A stretch of DNA of 64,000 nucleotides from Thermatribacter sp048814795. Its GTDB lineage: Bacteria > Atribacterota > Atribacteria > Atribacterales > Thermatribacteraceae. A program made the position numbers and the translations under genes. The stretch's first letter is position 1. Every line of letters starts with the position of its first letter. Below, piece by piece: positions 8,245 to 17,459 of the stretch. Location of the stretch: the NCBI GenBank assembly GCA_048814795.1, contig CP184673.1, forward strand, positions 682,001 through 746,000, given 5' to 3'. The notes under the pieces were generated by a model. It was not told the origin of the DNA. It did no database searches and saw nothing but the letters and a program-made list of their open reading frames with translations.

Positions 8245-9278
8245 AAGCGGCAGTTTTTCATGGAATAAAGGATATTCGCATTGAGGAACAACCAGTTCCT
8301 CGCTTTGCAGATGATGAAATTCTTTTGAAGGTAGAGGCCTGTGCCATCTGTGGTACTGATGTGCGCATTTTTCACCATGGTCATCATAACGTGCATCCAC
8401 CTCAGATTGTTGGTCACGAGATAGCGGGAGTAATTGCTGATAAGGGTAGCAGAGTAAGTGGTTACCAGGTGGGTGATAGAGTAGCTGTTGCTCCCATTGT
8501 GCACTGTGGGGTCTGTTTTTTCTGTCGCAGGGGGCAGACCAATTTGTGTCAGAACTTCAAAGCTCTGGGTTATCACTATCCAGGGGGTTTTGCAGAATAC
8601 ATGGTTATTCCCCGCCGGGTGGTGGAGGGAGGTAATCTGAATCGGATTCCCGAGGGCTTGAGCTTTGAGGAGGCGGCCATTGCTGAACCCCTGGCTTGTG
8701 CTCTGAACGGGCAACTTCTTTCCCAGGTGGGAGTTGGTGATTATGTTCTGATTATAGGAGCCGGACCGGTGGGGTGCATGCACATTGCTCTCGCTAAATC
8801 TCTGGGAGCTTCCCGGATTGTTGTTTCTGAGATCAAAGAAGAACGTCTGGAGCTTGCTCGCCAATTTGGAGCTGATCGTTATGTAAATCCTAAAAAGGAG
8901 AATCTGGGCGAGGTGCTTAAAGAGGTAACGGAAGGAATAGGACCTACCGTGGTTATCATCGCTGCTCCTGCCAGAAAAGCCCAGGAAGAGGCATTGCTTT
9001 ACGCTGCACCTCGAGCCAGAATTAATCTTTTTGGTGGGCTACCTGGCGATGATCGTTTGATTCAGTTAGATGCCAATCTGATTCATTATAGGGAAATTTT
9101 TGTGCATGGCACCTCAGGTTCTACGCCTTTGCATAATGCCCTGGCTCTTTCTTTGATGGCCTCAGGGAGAGTCAATGGAAAGAGTTTTATAAGCAAAGTG
9201 GTTTCTCTTGAAGAGCTTCCCCAGGCTCTCGAAGAAGCAAATACGGGAAACTTACTCAAGATCGTGGTTAAGCCTTAA
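8241..9278 (+). CDS. Zinc-dependent alcohol/polyol dehydrogenase (MDR family), copy 1
   Basis: A medium-chain zinc dehydrogenase of about 345 residues. Catalytic zinc ligands are in CAICGTD and GHEIAG, structural zinc cysteines in CGVCFFCRRGQTNLC, and the Rossmann motif is IGAGPVGCMH. Relatives oxidise sorbitol, threonine or other secondary alcohols with NAD(P). ATG 8241 overlaps the mtlD stop (ATGA) and follows a GGGAG site. An upstream in-frame GTG (8232) is less likely. It is a clear paralogue of the protein at 17456-18499, sharing CAICGTDVRIF and the following HGHH segment. Confidence 0.88.
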   Translation: MKAAVFHGIKDIRIEEQPVPRFADDEILLKVEACAICGTDVRIFHHGHHNVHPPQIVGHEIAGVIADKGSRVSGYQVGDRVAVAPIVHCGVCFFCRRGQTNLCQNFKALGYHYPGGFAEYMVIPRRVVEGGNLNRIPEGLSFEEAAIAEPLACALNGQLLSQVGVGDYVLIIGAGPVGCMHIALAKSLGASRIVVSEIKEERLELARQFGADRYVNPKKENLGEVLKEVTEGIGPTVVIIAAPARKAQEEALLYAAPRARINLFGGLPGDDRLIQLDANLIHYREIFVHGTSGSTPLHNALALSLMASGRVNGKSFISKVVSLEELPQALEEANTGNLLKIVVKP

Positions 9279-9293
9279 AAGGGAGGTTTGCTC

Positions 9294-11309
9294 ATGGAAT
9301 CCAAAGAAAAACTTCTCAAAATGTATCGGGATATGTTGCGCATCAGGCGCTTTGAAGAAACGGTCAGTGATCTCTTTGCACAGGACCGTATTCGGGGAAC
9401 GACTCACCTTTACATTGGCGAAGAAGCGGTAGCGGTGGGTGCTTGCAATGCCATCAATCCCGATGATTACATCACTTCCACCCACCGGGGTCATGGTCAC
9501 TGCATTGCCAAGGGGGCTACGCTGGATCGGATGATGGCGGAGCTTTACGGTAAGATAACCGGATATTGCAAGGGCAAGGGGGGCTCTCTGCATATTGCTG
9601 ATCTCGATGCTGGCAACCTGGGAGCCAATGGCATCGTGGGTGGAGGAATTCCCATCGCAGTGGGTTCAGGGCTTACTGCTCGTTATAAAAATACTGGCAA
9701 GGTAACCGTGTGTTTCTTTGGTGATGGTGCAGCCAACACTGGTGCTTTTCACGAAGCGGTTAACCTGGCTTCAGTATGGAAATTACCGGTAGTTTTTGTT
9801 TGTGAAAACAACCTTTACGCCATGTCCACTCCAGTGGGTGAAGCCTTTCCTATTCAGGACATTGCTGAACGTGCCCAGGCTTATGGTATTCCTGGGGTGG
9901 TAGTGGATGGGATGGATGTTCTGGCCGTGAAAGAGGCTGTTGAGCAAGCTGCAGAACGTGCTCGACGCGGTGAAGGCCCCACTCTTATTGAGTGCAAGAC
10001 TTATCGTTATCTGGGACATTCCAAAAGCGACCCTCGGGCTTATCGTACTCGCGAAGAAGAAAAGCAATGGAAAGAGCGGGACCCCATAAAAAACTTCCGC
10101 AAGTATTTGCTCGAAAACAGTATTGCTACCGAAGAGGAAATCAAAAACATCGATGCTGAAGTGGAAAAAGAAGTTGAAGAAGCTGTTGAATTTGCAGAAA
10201 AAAGTCCTTATCCTCCCCTTGAGGAAATCACCAAAGATGTTTACGTAGAGGAGGATTTTGCAGAAATCGAGCGCCAAAAAGGCACCAAGGTGGTGCGTTC
10301 TATTTCGGAATATGCTCCCGAAGCAATGAGAGAGATAACTTATCGGGAAGCTCTCAACGAAGCCTTGCGCGAGGAGTTGCGTCGGGATGACAATGTGGTG
10401 CTTCTTGGAGAGGATATCGCGCTTTATGGAGGAGCTTATGGAGTTACCCGTGGTCTCTGGCAAGAATTTGGTGGAGAAAGAGTTCGTAATACGCCCATTT
10501 CTGAAGCGGCGATTGTGGGTTGCTGTGTTGGCGCAGCGGTGACAGGTTTGCGTCCGGTGGGAGAGATCATGTACGTGGACTTTATGACTTTGTGCATGGA
10601 CCAGCTGGCTAATCAGGGAGCAAAGATTCGCTACATGTTCGGTGGCAAAGCTCGTGTTCCTATGGTCATTCGTACTGAGGGTGGTTGCGGTCGTTCTTCA
10701 GGTGCCCAGCACGCCCAGAGTCTCGAATCCTGGTTTGTGCATGTTCCTGGTCTTAAAGTGGTAATGCCAGCTACTCCTTTTGATGCCAAAGGCCTGCTTA
10801 AGGCTGCCATTCGAGAAGACAATCCGGTACTTTTTATTGAGCATAAGATGCTTTACAATACTAAGGGACTGGTTCCTGAAGAAGAATATATTATTCCTTT
10901 AGGTCTTGCCGATGTGAAAAGAGAAGGTAAGGATGTTACTGTGGTTGCTTACTCAAGAATGGCACTTAGAGCACTGGAAGCAGCCGAGATTTTGGCTAAA
11001 GAAGGCATCGAGGTTGAGGTGGTTGACCCTCGTACTCTGCTTCCTCTCGATATAGAAACCATTTGCAACTCCATTCGAAAGACGGGTAGAGTAGTTATTG
11101 TGCATGAAGGTTGCAAAACAGGTGGAGCTGGTGCAGAAATTGGTATGCAGATTGTGGAAAATGCCTTTGATTATCTGGATGCCCCCGTGGTGCGTCTGGG
11201 AGCCAAAGACGCACCGGTGCCTTGCAGCAGATATCTTGAGGACAACTCCATCCCTCTTACTGAGGATATTGTAGAGGCGGTGCGCAAGCTGGTGAAAGGA
11301 GAAATATAA
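9294..11309 (+). CDS. Fused E1 alpha-beta subunit of a 2-oxo acid/acetoin dehydrogenase complex
   Basis: A single chain of about 671 residues joins both E1 subunits. The alpha part (about 1-325) has the thiamine-diphosphate motif starting GDGAANTG near residue 143. A charged linker follows, then the beta part from about residue 346 (ITYREALNEAL, LLGEDIALYGGAYG, PISEAAIVG). E1 decarboxylates a 2-oxo acid, or cleaves acetoin in the Aco type, and passes the acyl group to lipoylated E2. AcoX and an E2 are encoded 8-9 kb downstream on the same strand, which favours the acetoin-type assignment. Alpha-beta fusion is unusual for this type. ATG 9294 follows GGGAGG. No E3 gene is visible in the window. 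Confidence 0.88.
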   Translation: MESKEKLLKMYRDMLRIRRFEETVSDLFAQDRIRGTTHLYIGEEAVAVGACNAINPDDYITSTHRGHGHCIAKGATLDRMMAELYGKITGYCKGKGGSLHIADLDAGNLGANGIVGGGIPIAVGSGLTARYKNTGKVTVCFFGDGAANTGAFHEAVNLASVWKLPVVFVCENNLYAMSTPVGEAFPIQDIAERAQAYGIPGVVVDGMDVLAVKEAVEQAAERARRGEGPTLIECKTYRYLGHSKSDPRAYRTREEEKQWKERDPIKNFRKYLLENSIATEEEIKNIDAEVEKEVEEAVEFAEKSPYPPLEEITKDVYVEEDFAEIERQKGTKVVRSISEYAPEAMREITYREALNEALREELRRDDNVVLLGEDIALYGGAYGVTRGLWQEFGGERVRNTPISEAAIVGCCVGAAVTGLRPVGEIMYVDFMTLCMDQLANQGAKIRYMFGGKARVPMVIRTEGGCGRSSGAQHAQSLESWFVHVPGLKVVMPATPFDAKGLLKAAIREDNPVLFIEHKMLYNTKGLVPEEEYIIPLGLADVKREGKDVTVVAYSRMALRALEAAEILAKEGIEVEVVDPRTLLPLDIETICNSIRKTGRVVIVHEGCKTGGAGAEIGMQIVENAFDYLDAPVVRLGAKDAPVPCSRYLEDNSIPLTEDIVEAVRKLVKGEI

Positions 11310-11310
11310 A

Positions 11311-12240
11311 ATGGCTGAGGTGCACCTTGGTATTAACAACTGTTTTGCCATTGGCAGGTTCCCGGAGCCCGAAGAGTGGCTCCGGGTGGTCAAGGATGAG
11401 CTGGGCCTTGAGCACGTGCAGTTTTCGGTAGATTTGCTGGATCCAGTGATTATTGATGAGGAAATAGTGAAGGAAAATTGTGCTTACATCCGGGAGCTGG
11501 CTGAAGTCAAGGGAGTTGCCATAGATACAGTTTCTACTGGAGAGGCTGCTCACAAGTTTAACCTCCTTTTGCAGCCCGACCCGGGCATGCGCAGATGTTA
11601 CCTGCGCTGGTATGAAAAACTGGTTCGCATGAGCACACTTCTTGGAGCCGAAGCTTCCGGCATTTATGTGGGCAGTTTAAGTCAACTTGATGACCGCAAT
11701 CCTCAACGCAGAAATTTCTTGATTGAAGTTTTGCTTGAAGAGATTTCGTATTTAACTTTTGTGGCGCGTCAGAATGGGCAGAAATATTTTCTCTGGGAAC
11801 CCATGTCTTTACCCCGGGAGCTTCCCTGTACCATTGACGAGACCAAGCGAATGCTGGATCTGGTCAACAAAAAATCTTATCTTCCGGTGTTGCTCTGTCT
11901 CGATGTGGGACACGGTTATCTGCGTTCTTCAGACCCTCGGGATTTAGACGCTTATGCCTGGTTGCGAGAGCTGGCTCATCTTTCTCCTTCCATTCATATT
12001 CAGCAGACCGATCGTAAAGGCAGCCGACACTGGCCTTTTACCGAGGAGTACAAAGAACAGGGAGTAATTGTTCCGGAAAAGGTTCTGGAGGCTATTGAAG
12101 AATCTGGAGCCAAGAAGACCATTTTGGTTTTTGAATTTTTCTACTCGGCTCATGCCCTGAGCGAGGAAAGCGTTATTCCCAGCATGAAGCAAAGTGTTGA
12201 TTACTGGAGGGAAGCCATAGCGCGCTTTTATGGAAAGTAA
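11311..12240 (+). CDS. Xylose-isomerase-like TIM-barrel sugar isomerase/epimerase, type 1
   Basis: A 309-residue protein of the AP-endonuclease-2/xylose-isomerase-like TIM-barrel superfamily. Metal-binding segments visible are FLWEPMS, LDVGHG and a late Glu in LVFEFFYSAH. Such enzymes isomerise or epimerise ketoses, ketose phosphates or sugar acids. The gene is one base after the E1 gene, with an AAAGGAGA site, and overlaps the MFS gene by 11 bases. The substrate is unknown. It is not closely similar to the second TIM-barrel protein at 14956. Confidence 0.72.
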   Translation: MAEVHLGINNCFAIGRFPEPEEWLRVVKDELGLEHVQFSVDLLDPVIIDEEIVKENCAYIRELAEVKGVAIDTVSTGEAAHKFNLLLQPDPGMRRCYLRWYEKLVRMSTLLGAEASGIYVGSLSQLDDRNPQRRNFLIEVLLEEISYLTFVARQNGQKYFLWEPMSLPRELPCTIDETKRMLDLVNKKSYLPVLLCLDVGHGYLRSSDPRDLDAYAWLRELAHLSPSIHIQQTDRKGSRHWPFTEEYKEQGVIVPEKVLEAIEESGAKKTILVFEFFYSAHALSEESVIPSMKQSVDYWREAIARFYGK

Positions 12241-13387
12241 AACCAAGCTTTTTGTTCTGGCTGGAGTTTCCTTTCTGTTTTTAGCTATATCGATGATTAT
12301 GCATGGTGCTGTTTTGCCGGTCTGGCTCAGGGAGTTTAATCTTTCTGCCACCCTTGGTGGAAGGCTGTTTTTCATGTATTACCTGAGCTATGTGATTTTG
12401 ACTTTCCTGAGTGGTTGGTCAGCTCAACTTTTCGGTGGGGGATGGATTCTTTTTGCGTGTTATCTTTTTTTAATCGCTGGTTTTGCAATGCTGGGCATAG
12501 CTCCTTCTTTCCTGTATCTCAACCTGGGAATGCTTTTGCTTGGCGCAGGAGGGGGTTTGCTTGAAGCTCCCCTGACTGCAGTGATTTCCCATTTTTTCCG
12601 TGGTGAGGAGGGCTATGCTCTTAACTTGAGCCAGGTTTTCTTTGGAGTGGGGGCAAGTGCAGGGCCTTTTTTGACTGGTTTTTTGCTTTCACGGGGAGTA
12701 CCCTGGCGTTTGCTCTACATTTTCCTCCTTCTGGTAGCAATACTTTTAGCTATCCTGGTTTTCAGAATGAGAGACCTTTTTCAGGTTTCTTCTCCCAGGA
12801 GAGAGAAGGTTACCATGGAGTTTGTTTCTCGATGGAAAGGTTTTTTGGGTGTTATGGCTTTAGCAATGCTTTTGTACGTGGGAGCAGAAATTGGCTCCTC
12901 TTCCTGGATGAGCGCTTATCTGGTAAGGGAATTGCAGAGTACGGTTTTTTGGGGTGGAACAGCCATTGCGATTTTCTGGGCGATGATTACTGGAGGCCGT
13001 TTCCTGTTTGCTTTTCTTTCCCGGTTCTTTGCTTATTCTCTGCTTTTGCGAATTGGGAGCGTGATAAATATAATTTCGTTGTTGTTTTTGCTTTTTACGA
13101 GCCGCATAGAACTTGCTCTGATAGCCTTTGGCGGTTTAGGTCTGGGTTGTTCAGGTATTTGGCCTTTGATCATTGCCCATCTTACCTCCCGGATTGAAGA
13201 GAATCATTTTGCTTCTGTGGGCTTCATAGTGGGTTTTGGGGGTCTGGGGGCCTTAACTTTTCCTTATCTCTTAGGCTTTCTGGGTGATCACCTGGGTTTG
13301 CGTTCCATTTTCTTTTTTGTGCTGTTGTTGAGCGGATTGTTATTTGCGACCTTTAATTCTCGATTTTTCCTGGAAAAGGAGGCATAA
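12230..13387 (+). CDS. MFS transporter, probable sugar/polyol carrier
   Basis: A 385-residue protein with about twelve membrane helices and a major facilitator layout: two halves of about six helices joined by a basic cytoplasmic loop near residue 185 (SPRREK). It resembles the fucose/sugar-permease-like branch of small MFS proteins. It is the only transporter in the 20 kb sugar run and overlaps the isomerase gene, so it probably imports the pathway substrate. Confidence 0.82.
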   Translation: MESKTKLFVLAGVSFLFLAISMIMHGAVLPVWLREFNLSATLGGRLFFMYYLSYVILTFLSGWSAQLFGGGWILFACYLFLIAGFAMLGIAPSFLYLNLGMLLLGAGGGLLEAPLTAVISHFFRGEEGYALNLSQVFFGVGASAGPFLTGFLLSRGVPWRLLYIFLLLVAILLAILVFRMRDLFQVSSPRREKVTMEFVSRWKGFLGVMALAMLLYVGAEIGSSSWMSAYLVRELQSTVFWGGTAIAIFWAMITGGRFLFAFLSRFFAYSLLLRIGSVINIISLLFLLFTSRIELALIAFGGLGLGCSGIWPLIIAHLTSRIEENHFASVGFIVGFGGLGALTFPYLLGFLGDHLGLRSIFFFVLLLSGLLFATFNSRFFLEKEA

Positions 13388-13390
13388 GCT

Positions 13391-14905
13391 TTGGCAATAG
13401 GGGGCATTGATGTTGGAACCAGTGGTTGTAAGGTGGTCATTTTTGACCTTAAAGGTAGGGTGCTTTCTCAGGCTTATCGAGAATATCCTTTTCTTGTTCC
13501 TCAGCCAGGATGGCTGGAAATAGACCCTGAACTCATCTGGAGTGCAGTTGTCGAAGCCCTTAAAGAGGCTGTCCTTGTTTTAAGGGAGCCTTTAGAGGCG
13601 ATAGGTGTTACCTCTCATGGAGAATCAATGGTTCCTCTTTCTGGGGAGGGGCAAGCATTAACCAATTTAATTTGTAATTTTGATACCCGTTCTCACTGCT
13701 ATGTTGATTTCTGGAAAGAAAAGCTGGGAGAGTGGCCAATTTACCAGATAACCGGTATGCCCCTTCATGGCATGTATACAGCAAATAAAATCCTCTGGTT
13801 GAGAGACAATATGCCCCAGGTGTTTGAGAAGACCTGGAAATTTGTGTGTGTGGAAGATTACGTGCTTTTCAGGCTGACCGGTGAGGGTCCTTTTGTTGAT
13901 TTCTCGCTGGCTGGGCGCACCATGATGTTTGACGTCCGCAAGAAAAGATGGTCTCCTGAAATTCTCGGGTTGGTGGGAATTGACGAGGATCAGCTTTCCA
14001 GGCCTGTACCTTCAGGTACGGTAACGGGAAGGCTCTCTAAAAGTGTCGCTGAAGAAATTGGTTTGGACAGAAAGCCTCTTGTAGTTGCTGGGGGTCATGA
14101 TCAACCCTGTGGTGTGCTGGGATGCGCAGCCAGCAGGGCTGGTGAGGCAATGTATGGAATTGGTACTTCAGAGTGTGTGGCTCTTAATTTGGGGAAAAAT
14201 CCTTCTTTTGACAAAGCCATGATGCGTAACAGTTTTTGTTGCTATCCTCACGTTGTGGAAGGACATTACCTCACTCTGGCCTATATTGCTTCTGGTGGCT
14301 CTCTCTTGCGCTGGTTCCGGGATGAATTTGGAGAGGTAGAAAAGCAAATCGCCCAAAAAGAGGGAAAAGATGTCTATCAGGTGCTTATCGAACGTATTTC
14401 TGACCGACCCTCTCCACTCCTCATTTTACCCCACTTTGCGGGTTCAGGTACCCCTTATCTTGATGAGAATTCTCGGGGGGCCATTCTGGGCCTTACTCTG
14501 GGAAGTTCTCGATTTGATATTTTGCGTGCTATCCTGGAGAGTCTCTCCTTTGAAATGCGCCTCAATGTGGAGCTTCTCGAAGAGTTTGGGATACCGGTTT
14601 CCGATTTCCGGGCCACCGGGGGAGGAGCCCGCTCGGAGATTTGGCTCAAAATGAAAGCCGATATTCTGAGGAAACCGATTTTTACTTTAGAAACCGGCGA
14701 GGCGGTTGCTCTGGGCACCGCTATACTTGCCGGTTTGGGAAGTGGATTGTTCGGAAATTGCGAAGAAGGAGCAAAAAACATGGTTCGGATAAAAGAAAAA
14801 GTCCTGCCCAGCCAAGAAGACATTTACGAAAAACGCTATCGTGTTTATCGAAAAGTGTATAACCAGTTAAAGGAAATTAACTGGGAACTCAGCAGTCTTG
14901 ACTAA
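13391..14905 (+). CDS. FGGY-family carbohydrate kinase, copy 1
   Basis: A 504-residue sugar kinase. It has the N-terminal phosphate loop IDVGTSGCK, the sugar-contact region TSHGES, the GGHDQPCG segment that marks FGGY kinases, and the C-terminal ATP motif TGGGARSEIW. The substrate region differs from xylulokinase (TGQMHG is replaced by TSHGES), so the sugar is probably not D-xylulose. It closely resembles the kinase at 15942 (shared LAGRTMMFDVR). The TTG start follows a strong AAAAGGAGG. FGGY kinases phosphorylate pentuloses, tetruloses, glycerol and similar compounds. Confidence 0.85.
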   Translation: MAIGGIDVGTSGCKVVIFDLKGRVLSQAYREYPFLVPQPGWLEIDPELIWSAVVEALKEAVLVLREPLEAIGVTSHGESMVPLSGEGQALTNLICNFDTRSHCYVDFWKEKLGEWPIYQITGMPLHGMYTANKILWLRDNMPQVFEKTWKFVCVEDYVLFRLTGEGPFVDFSLAGRTMMFDVRKKRWSPEILGLVGIDEDQLSRPVPSGTVTGRLSKSVAEEIGLDRKPLVVAGGHDQPCGVLGCAASRAGEAMYGIGTSECVALNLGKNPSFDKAMMRNSFCCYPHVVEGHYLTLAYIASGGSLLRWFRDEFGEVEKQIAQKEGKDVYQVLIERISDRPSPLLILPHFAGSGTPYLDENSRGAILGLTLGSSRFDILRAILESLSFEMRLNVELLEEFGIPVSDFRATGGGARSEIWLKMKADILRKPIFTLETGEAVALGTAILAGLGSGLFGNCEEGAKNMVRIKEKVLPSQEDIYEKRYRVYRKVYNQLKEINWELSSLD

Positions 14906-14940
14906 AAAATCTAAAAATTAATTAGCTTGACTCAAAAATT
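14897..14940 (+). repeat. Imperfect 14-base direct repeat in an operon gap
   Basis: CTTGACT followed by an A-run and T occurs at 14897-14910 and again at 14926-14939, 13 of 14 bases identical with a 29-base period. The first copy overlaps the stop of the FGGY gene. Each contains TTGACT, close to a -35 element, but no good -10 hexamer follows at the right distance. This is the largest gap (50 bases) within the sugar run, so an internal promoter or regulator site is possible. Confidence 0.35.
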
Positions 14941-14955
14941 AGGGAGGCGATAAGA

Positions 14956-15927
14956 ATGAAGTTTAAAGGATTTGCTACTGGAGTGTGGGTTTTTGGGGCC
15001 TGTCCCGATCGTTTTTGCACCGGTGGTTATAAGAAGGATTCAACTCTTGAGGAGTCTCTGGATCGAATAGCCGCGGTTGAAGATCTTAACGGGATTATGA
15101 TCCATTATCCTGCTCCTCTCAATTTTCAAAATGCAGACCGTATCCGGAAAGAGCTTGAAAAGCGCGGCCTTAAAGTTGCTTCCTGTGAAGTGGATTTGTT
15201 TGGAGATCCCTTTTTTGCCAAGGGAAGTTTGATTTCAGAAAAAAAAGAAGTGAGAGAGAAAGCCCTACAACTTGCCAAGGATACCATGGACATAGCTGAG
15301 GAGATGGGAAGCGAAGTTATGAATCTCTGGCCGGGCCAGGATGGCTTCGATTATCCCTTTCAAATTGATTATCGGGCACAGTGGGATTTGCTGGTTGATG
15401 CCCTGGAAGAGATAGCTGCCCATAATCCCAGAGTAAAACTGAGCCTTGAGTACAAACTTCGTGAGCCCCGAACTCATTCTACCATTTCCACTTCAGGAGT
15501 GGCTCTTTTTCTCTCTCTGACAGCCAATGTCCCCAACATTGGAGTAACTATAGATTTTGGGCATGCTCTGAATTGCAAAGAATCGCCGGGCAATGTGGTA
15601 GCCATGCTCGATAAATATGGAAAGCTCTTCGCCCTGCATTTAAACGACAACTTCCGTGACTGGGATGACGATATGGCGGTGGGCACGGTGCACCTTATAG
15701 AGACACTGGAGTTCTTCTATTATTTGAACAACTCGCAGTATACAGGCTGGCTGGGTCTTGATATTTTCCCCTATCGGGAAGATCCTGCTCTGGCCTGCCA
15801 GGTGAGCATTGAAAACATAAAGTATCTTTTACAGATCGTCGAAAAAATAGATGTTTCTAAACTGCGGGAGTTGCAAAAAGAAGCCAACGCTTTGGAGATC
15901 CTTCGCTATATAAGAGAGCTTCTTTAG
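14956..15927 (+). CDS. Xylose-isomerase-like TIM-barrel sugar isomerase/epimerase, type 2
   Basis: A 323-residue TIM-barrel protein. Metal and substrate segments include SLEYK, TIDFGHALN and LHLNDN, and a late Asp in WLGLDIFPY. This layout fits ketose isomerases and epimerases of the rhamnose/xylose isomerase-like superfamily. It has a strong GGGAGGCGA site and is followed 14 bases later by the second FGGY kinase, so isomerisation then phosphorylation of one ketose is a reasonable inference. Confidence 0.75.
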   Translation: MKFKGFATGVWVFGACPDRFCTGGYKKDSTLEESLDRIAAVEDLNGIMIHYPAPLNFQNADRIRKELEKRGLKVASCEVDLFGDPFFAKGSLISEKKEVREKALQLAKDTMDIAEEMGSEVMNLWPGQDGFDYPFQIDYRAQWDLLVDALEEIAAHNPRVKLSLEYKLREPRTHSTISTSGVALFLSLTANVPNIGVTIDFGHALNCKESPGNVVAMLDKYGKLFALHLNDNFRDWDDDMAVGTVHLIETLEFFYYLNNSQYTGWLGLDIFPYREDPALACQVSIENIKYLLQIVEKIDVSKLRELQKEANALEILRYIRELL

Positions 15928-15941
15928 ATAGGTGAATTTCG

Positions 15942-17459
15942 ATGGTTTATCTTGGTCTGGACGTAGGAACTACTGGTTGTAAAGTAATTGCTTTTGACGA
16001 AGGCGGGAAGATTGTTGCTCAGGCCTACCGGGAATATCCTCTGTATACTCCTCAGCCGGGGTGGTTGGAACTTGATGCTGAAGAGGTTTTTTCAGCGGTG
16101 GAAGAATCCCTGAGAGAAGTGACAGCAAAGCTGGATGGTAAGTCACCGGTAAGCATTGCTGTTTCTTCTCAGGGCGAAGCAGTGGTGCCGGTAGATGAGA
16201 AGGGTAGAGCTCTTTCAAGAAGCATTGTAACTTTCGATGCCCGGGGAGATGCTTTTGTACCCTTTTTCCGGGAGAAAGTCGGGGAAAGACGTTTTTTTGA
16301 AATTACCGGCATGCCGCTTTCGGGAATTGGAACAGCTAACAAAATACTGTGGTGGAGGGAATATCTTCCGCAGGTTTTTGAGAAAAGCCGTTATTTCCTG
16401 TGTTTTGAGGATTTTGTGCTTTTCAGGATGGGGGTGGAGCCGGCAATCAGCTATTCCCTGGCTGGGCGCACCATGATGTTTGATGTCCGGCGGGAGAACT
16501 GGTCAGAAGAAATTCTGAGCTTGATAGGCATTGATTCCTCTCGTTTGGCTCGTACCCTTCCCTCCGGAGAGGTAGCCGGAGAAGTAAGTACTTTATTTAG
16601 AGAACGTATGGGATGGAAGGAAAGAGTGGTAGCGGGGGTTGGAGCTCATGACCAGCCCTGTGGTGCCCTGGGGTCGGGAGTGGTAGAAGCAGCACTGGCT
16701 ATGGATGCGACTGGAACTGTAGAATGCATAGCTCCTGCCATGGGTAGGTTGCTGCTTTCCGAAGAGATGCGGCACAACAACCTGTGTTGTTATCATCACG
16801 CCATGCCTGGCCTCTATATTACTCTGGTTTATAATTTTACCGGTGGTTCCATACTGCGCTGGTACCGTGATAACTTTGCGCGCTGGGAGAAAGAACAAGC
16901 TCGGCGCAGAGGGCAGGATGTGTACGAATTGATCCTGTCTGATTGGCCTCAGGAACCTACCTCGCTTTTGGTGCTCCCTCACTTCACCACTACCGGTACT
17001 CCTTACTTTGATAGCCACTCTTGTGGAGTGGTGGTGGGACTCAAACTGGAAACTTCTCAGAAAGAGTTTGTGAAAGCGTTGCTTGAGGGAGTTAGCCTGG
17101 AGATGAAGTTTAATTTGAAACTGCTGCAGGGTGCAGGGGTAGTTGTTGAGCGTTTGCGAGCTATCGGTGGGGGTGCCAAAAGCAGAGAGTGGTTACAGCT
17201 TAAGGCTGATGTTTATGGCCTACCGGTCGAATCACTTAACGTTTCCGAAGCTGCCTGTTTGGGGGCCGCTCTTCTGGGACGCAAAGCCAGGGAAAATATC
17301 CAGGATCTTAAAGCGCTGGTCAATCAAATGGTTGAAGTGAAAGAAACTTTTGTTCCCCGCCCTGAGTTTCAGAAACGTTACCAGGAAAAGTTTGAAGTTT
17401 ATCAGCGGATTTATCCTGCGCTCAAGAACTTCATTTTGAAGGGAGAGGATAAACTATGA
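15942..17459 (+). CDS. FGGY-family carbohydrate kinase, copy 2
   Basis: A 505-residue paralogue of the kinase at 13391, with phosphate loop LDVGTTGCK, SSQGEA in the sugar-contact region, LAGRTMMFDVR, GAHDQPCG and the ATP motif IGGGAKSREW. The sugar-contact residues differ between the two copies (HGES versus QGEA), which suggests different substrates or stereochemistry. It overlaps the second zinc dehydrogenase by 4 bases (ATGA). Confidence 0.85.
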   Translation: MVYLGLDVGTTGCKVIAFDEGGKIVAQAYREYPLYTPQPGWLELDAEEVFSAVEESLREVTAKLDGKSPVSIAVSSQGEAVVPVDEKGRALSRSIVTFDARGDAFVPFFREKVGERRFFEITGMPLSGIGTANKILWWREYLPQVFEKSRYFLCFEDFVLFRMGVEPAISYSLAGRTMMFDVRRENWSEEILSLIGIDSSRLARTLPSGEVAGEVSTLFRERMGWKERVVAGVGAHDQPCGALGSGVVEAALAMDATGTVECIAPAMGRLLLSEEMRHNNLCCYHHAMPGLYITLVYNFTGGSILRWYRDNFARWEKEQARRRGQDVYELILSDWPQEPTSLLVLPHFTTTGTPYFDSHSCGVVVGLKLETSQKEFVKALLEGVSLEMKFNLKLLQGAGVVVERLRAIGGGAKSREWLQLKADVYGLPVESLNVSEAACLGAALLGRKARENIQDLKALVNQMVEVKETFVPRPEFQKRYQEKFEVYQRIYPALKNFILKGEDKL

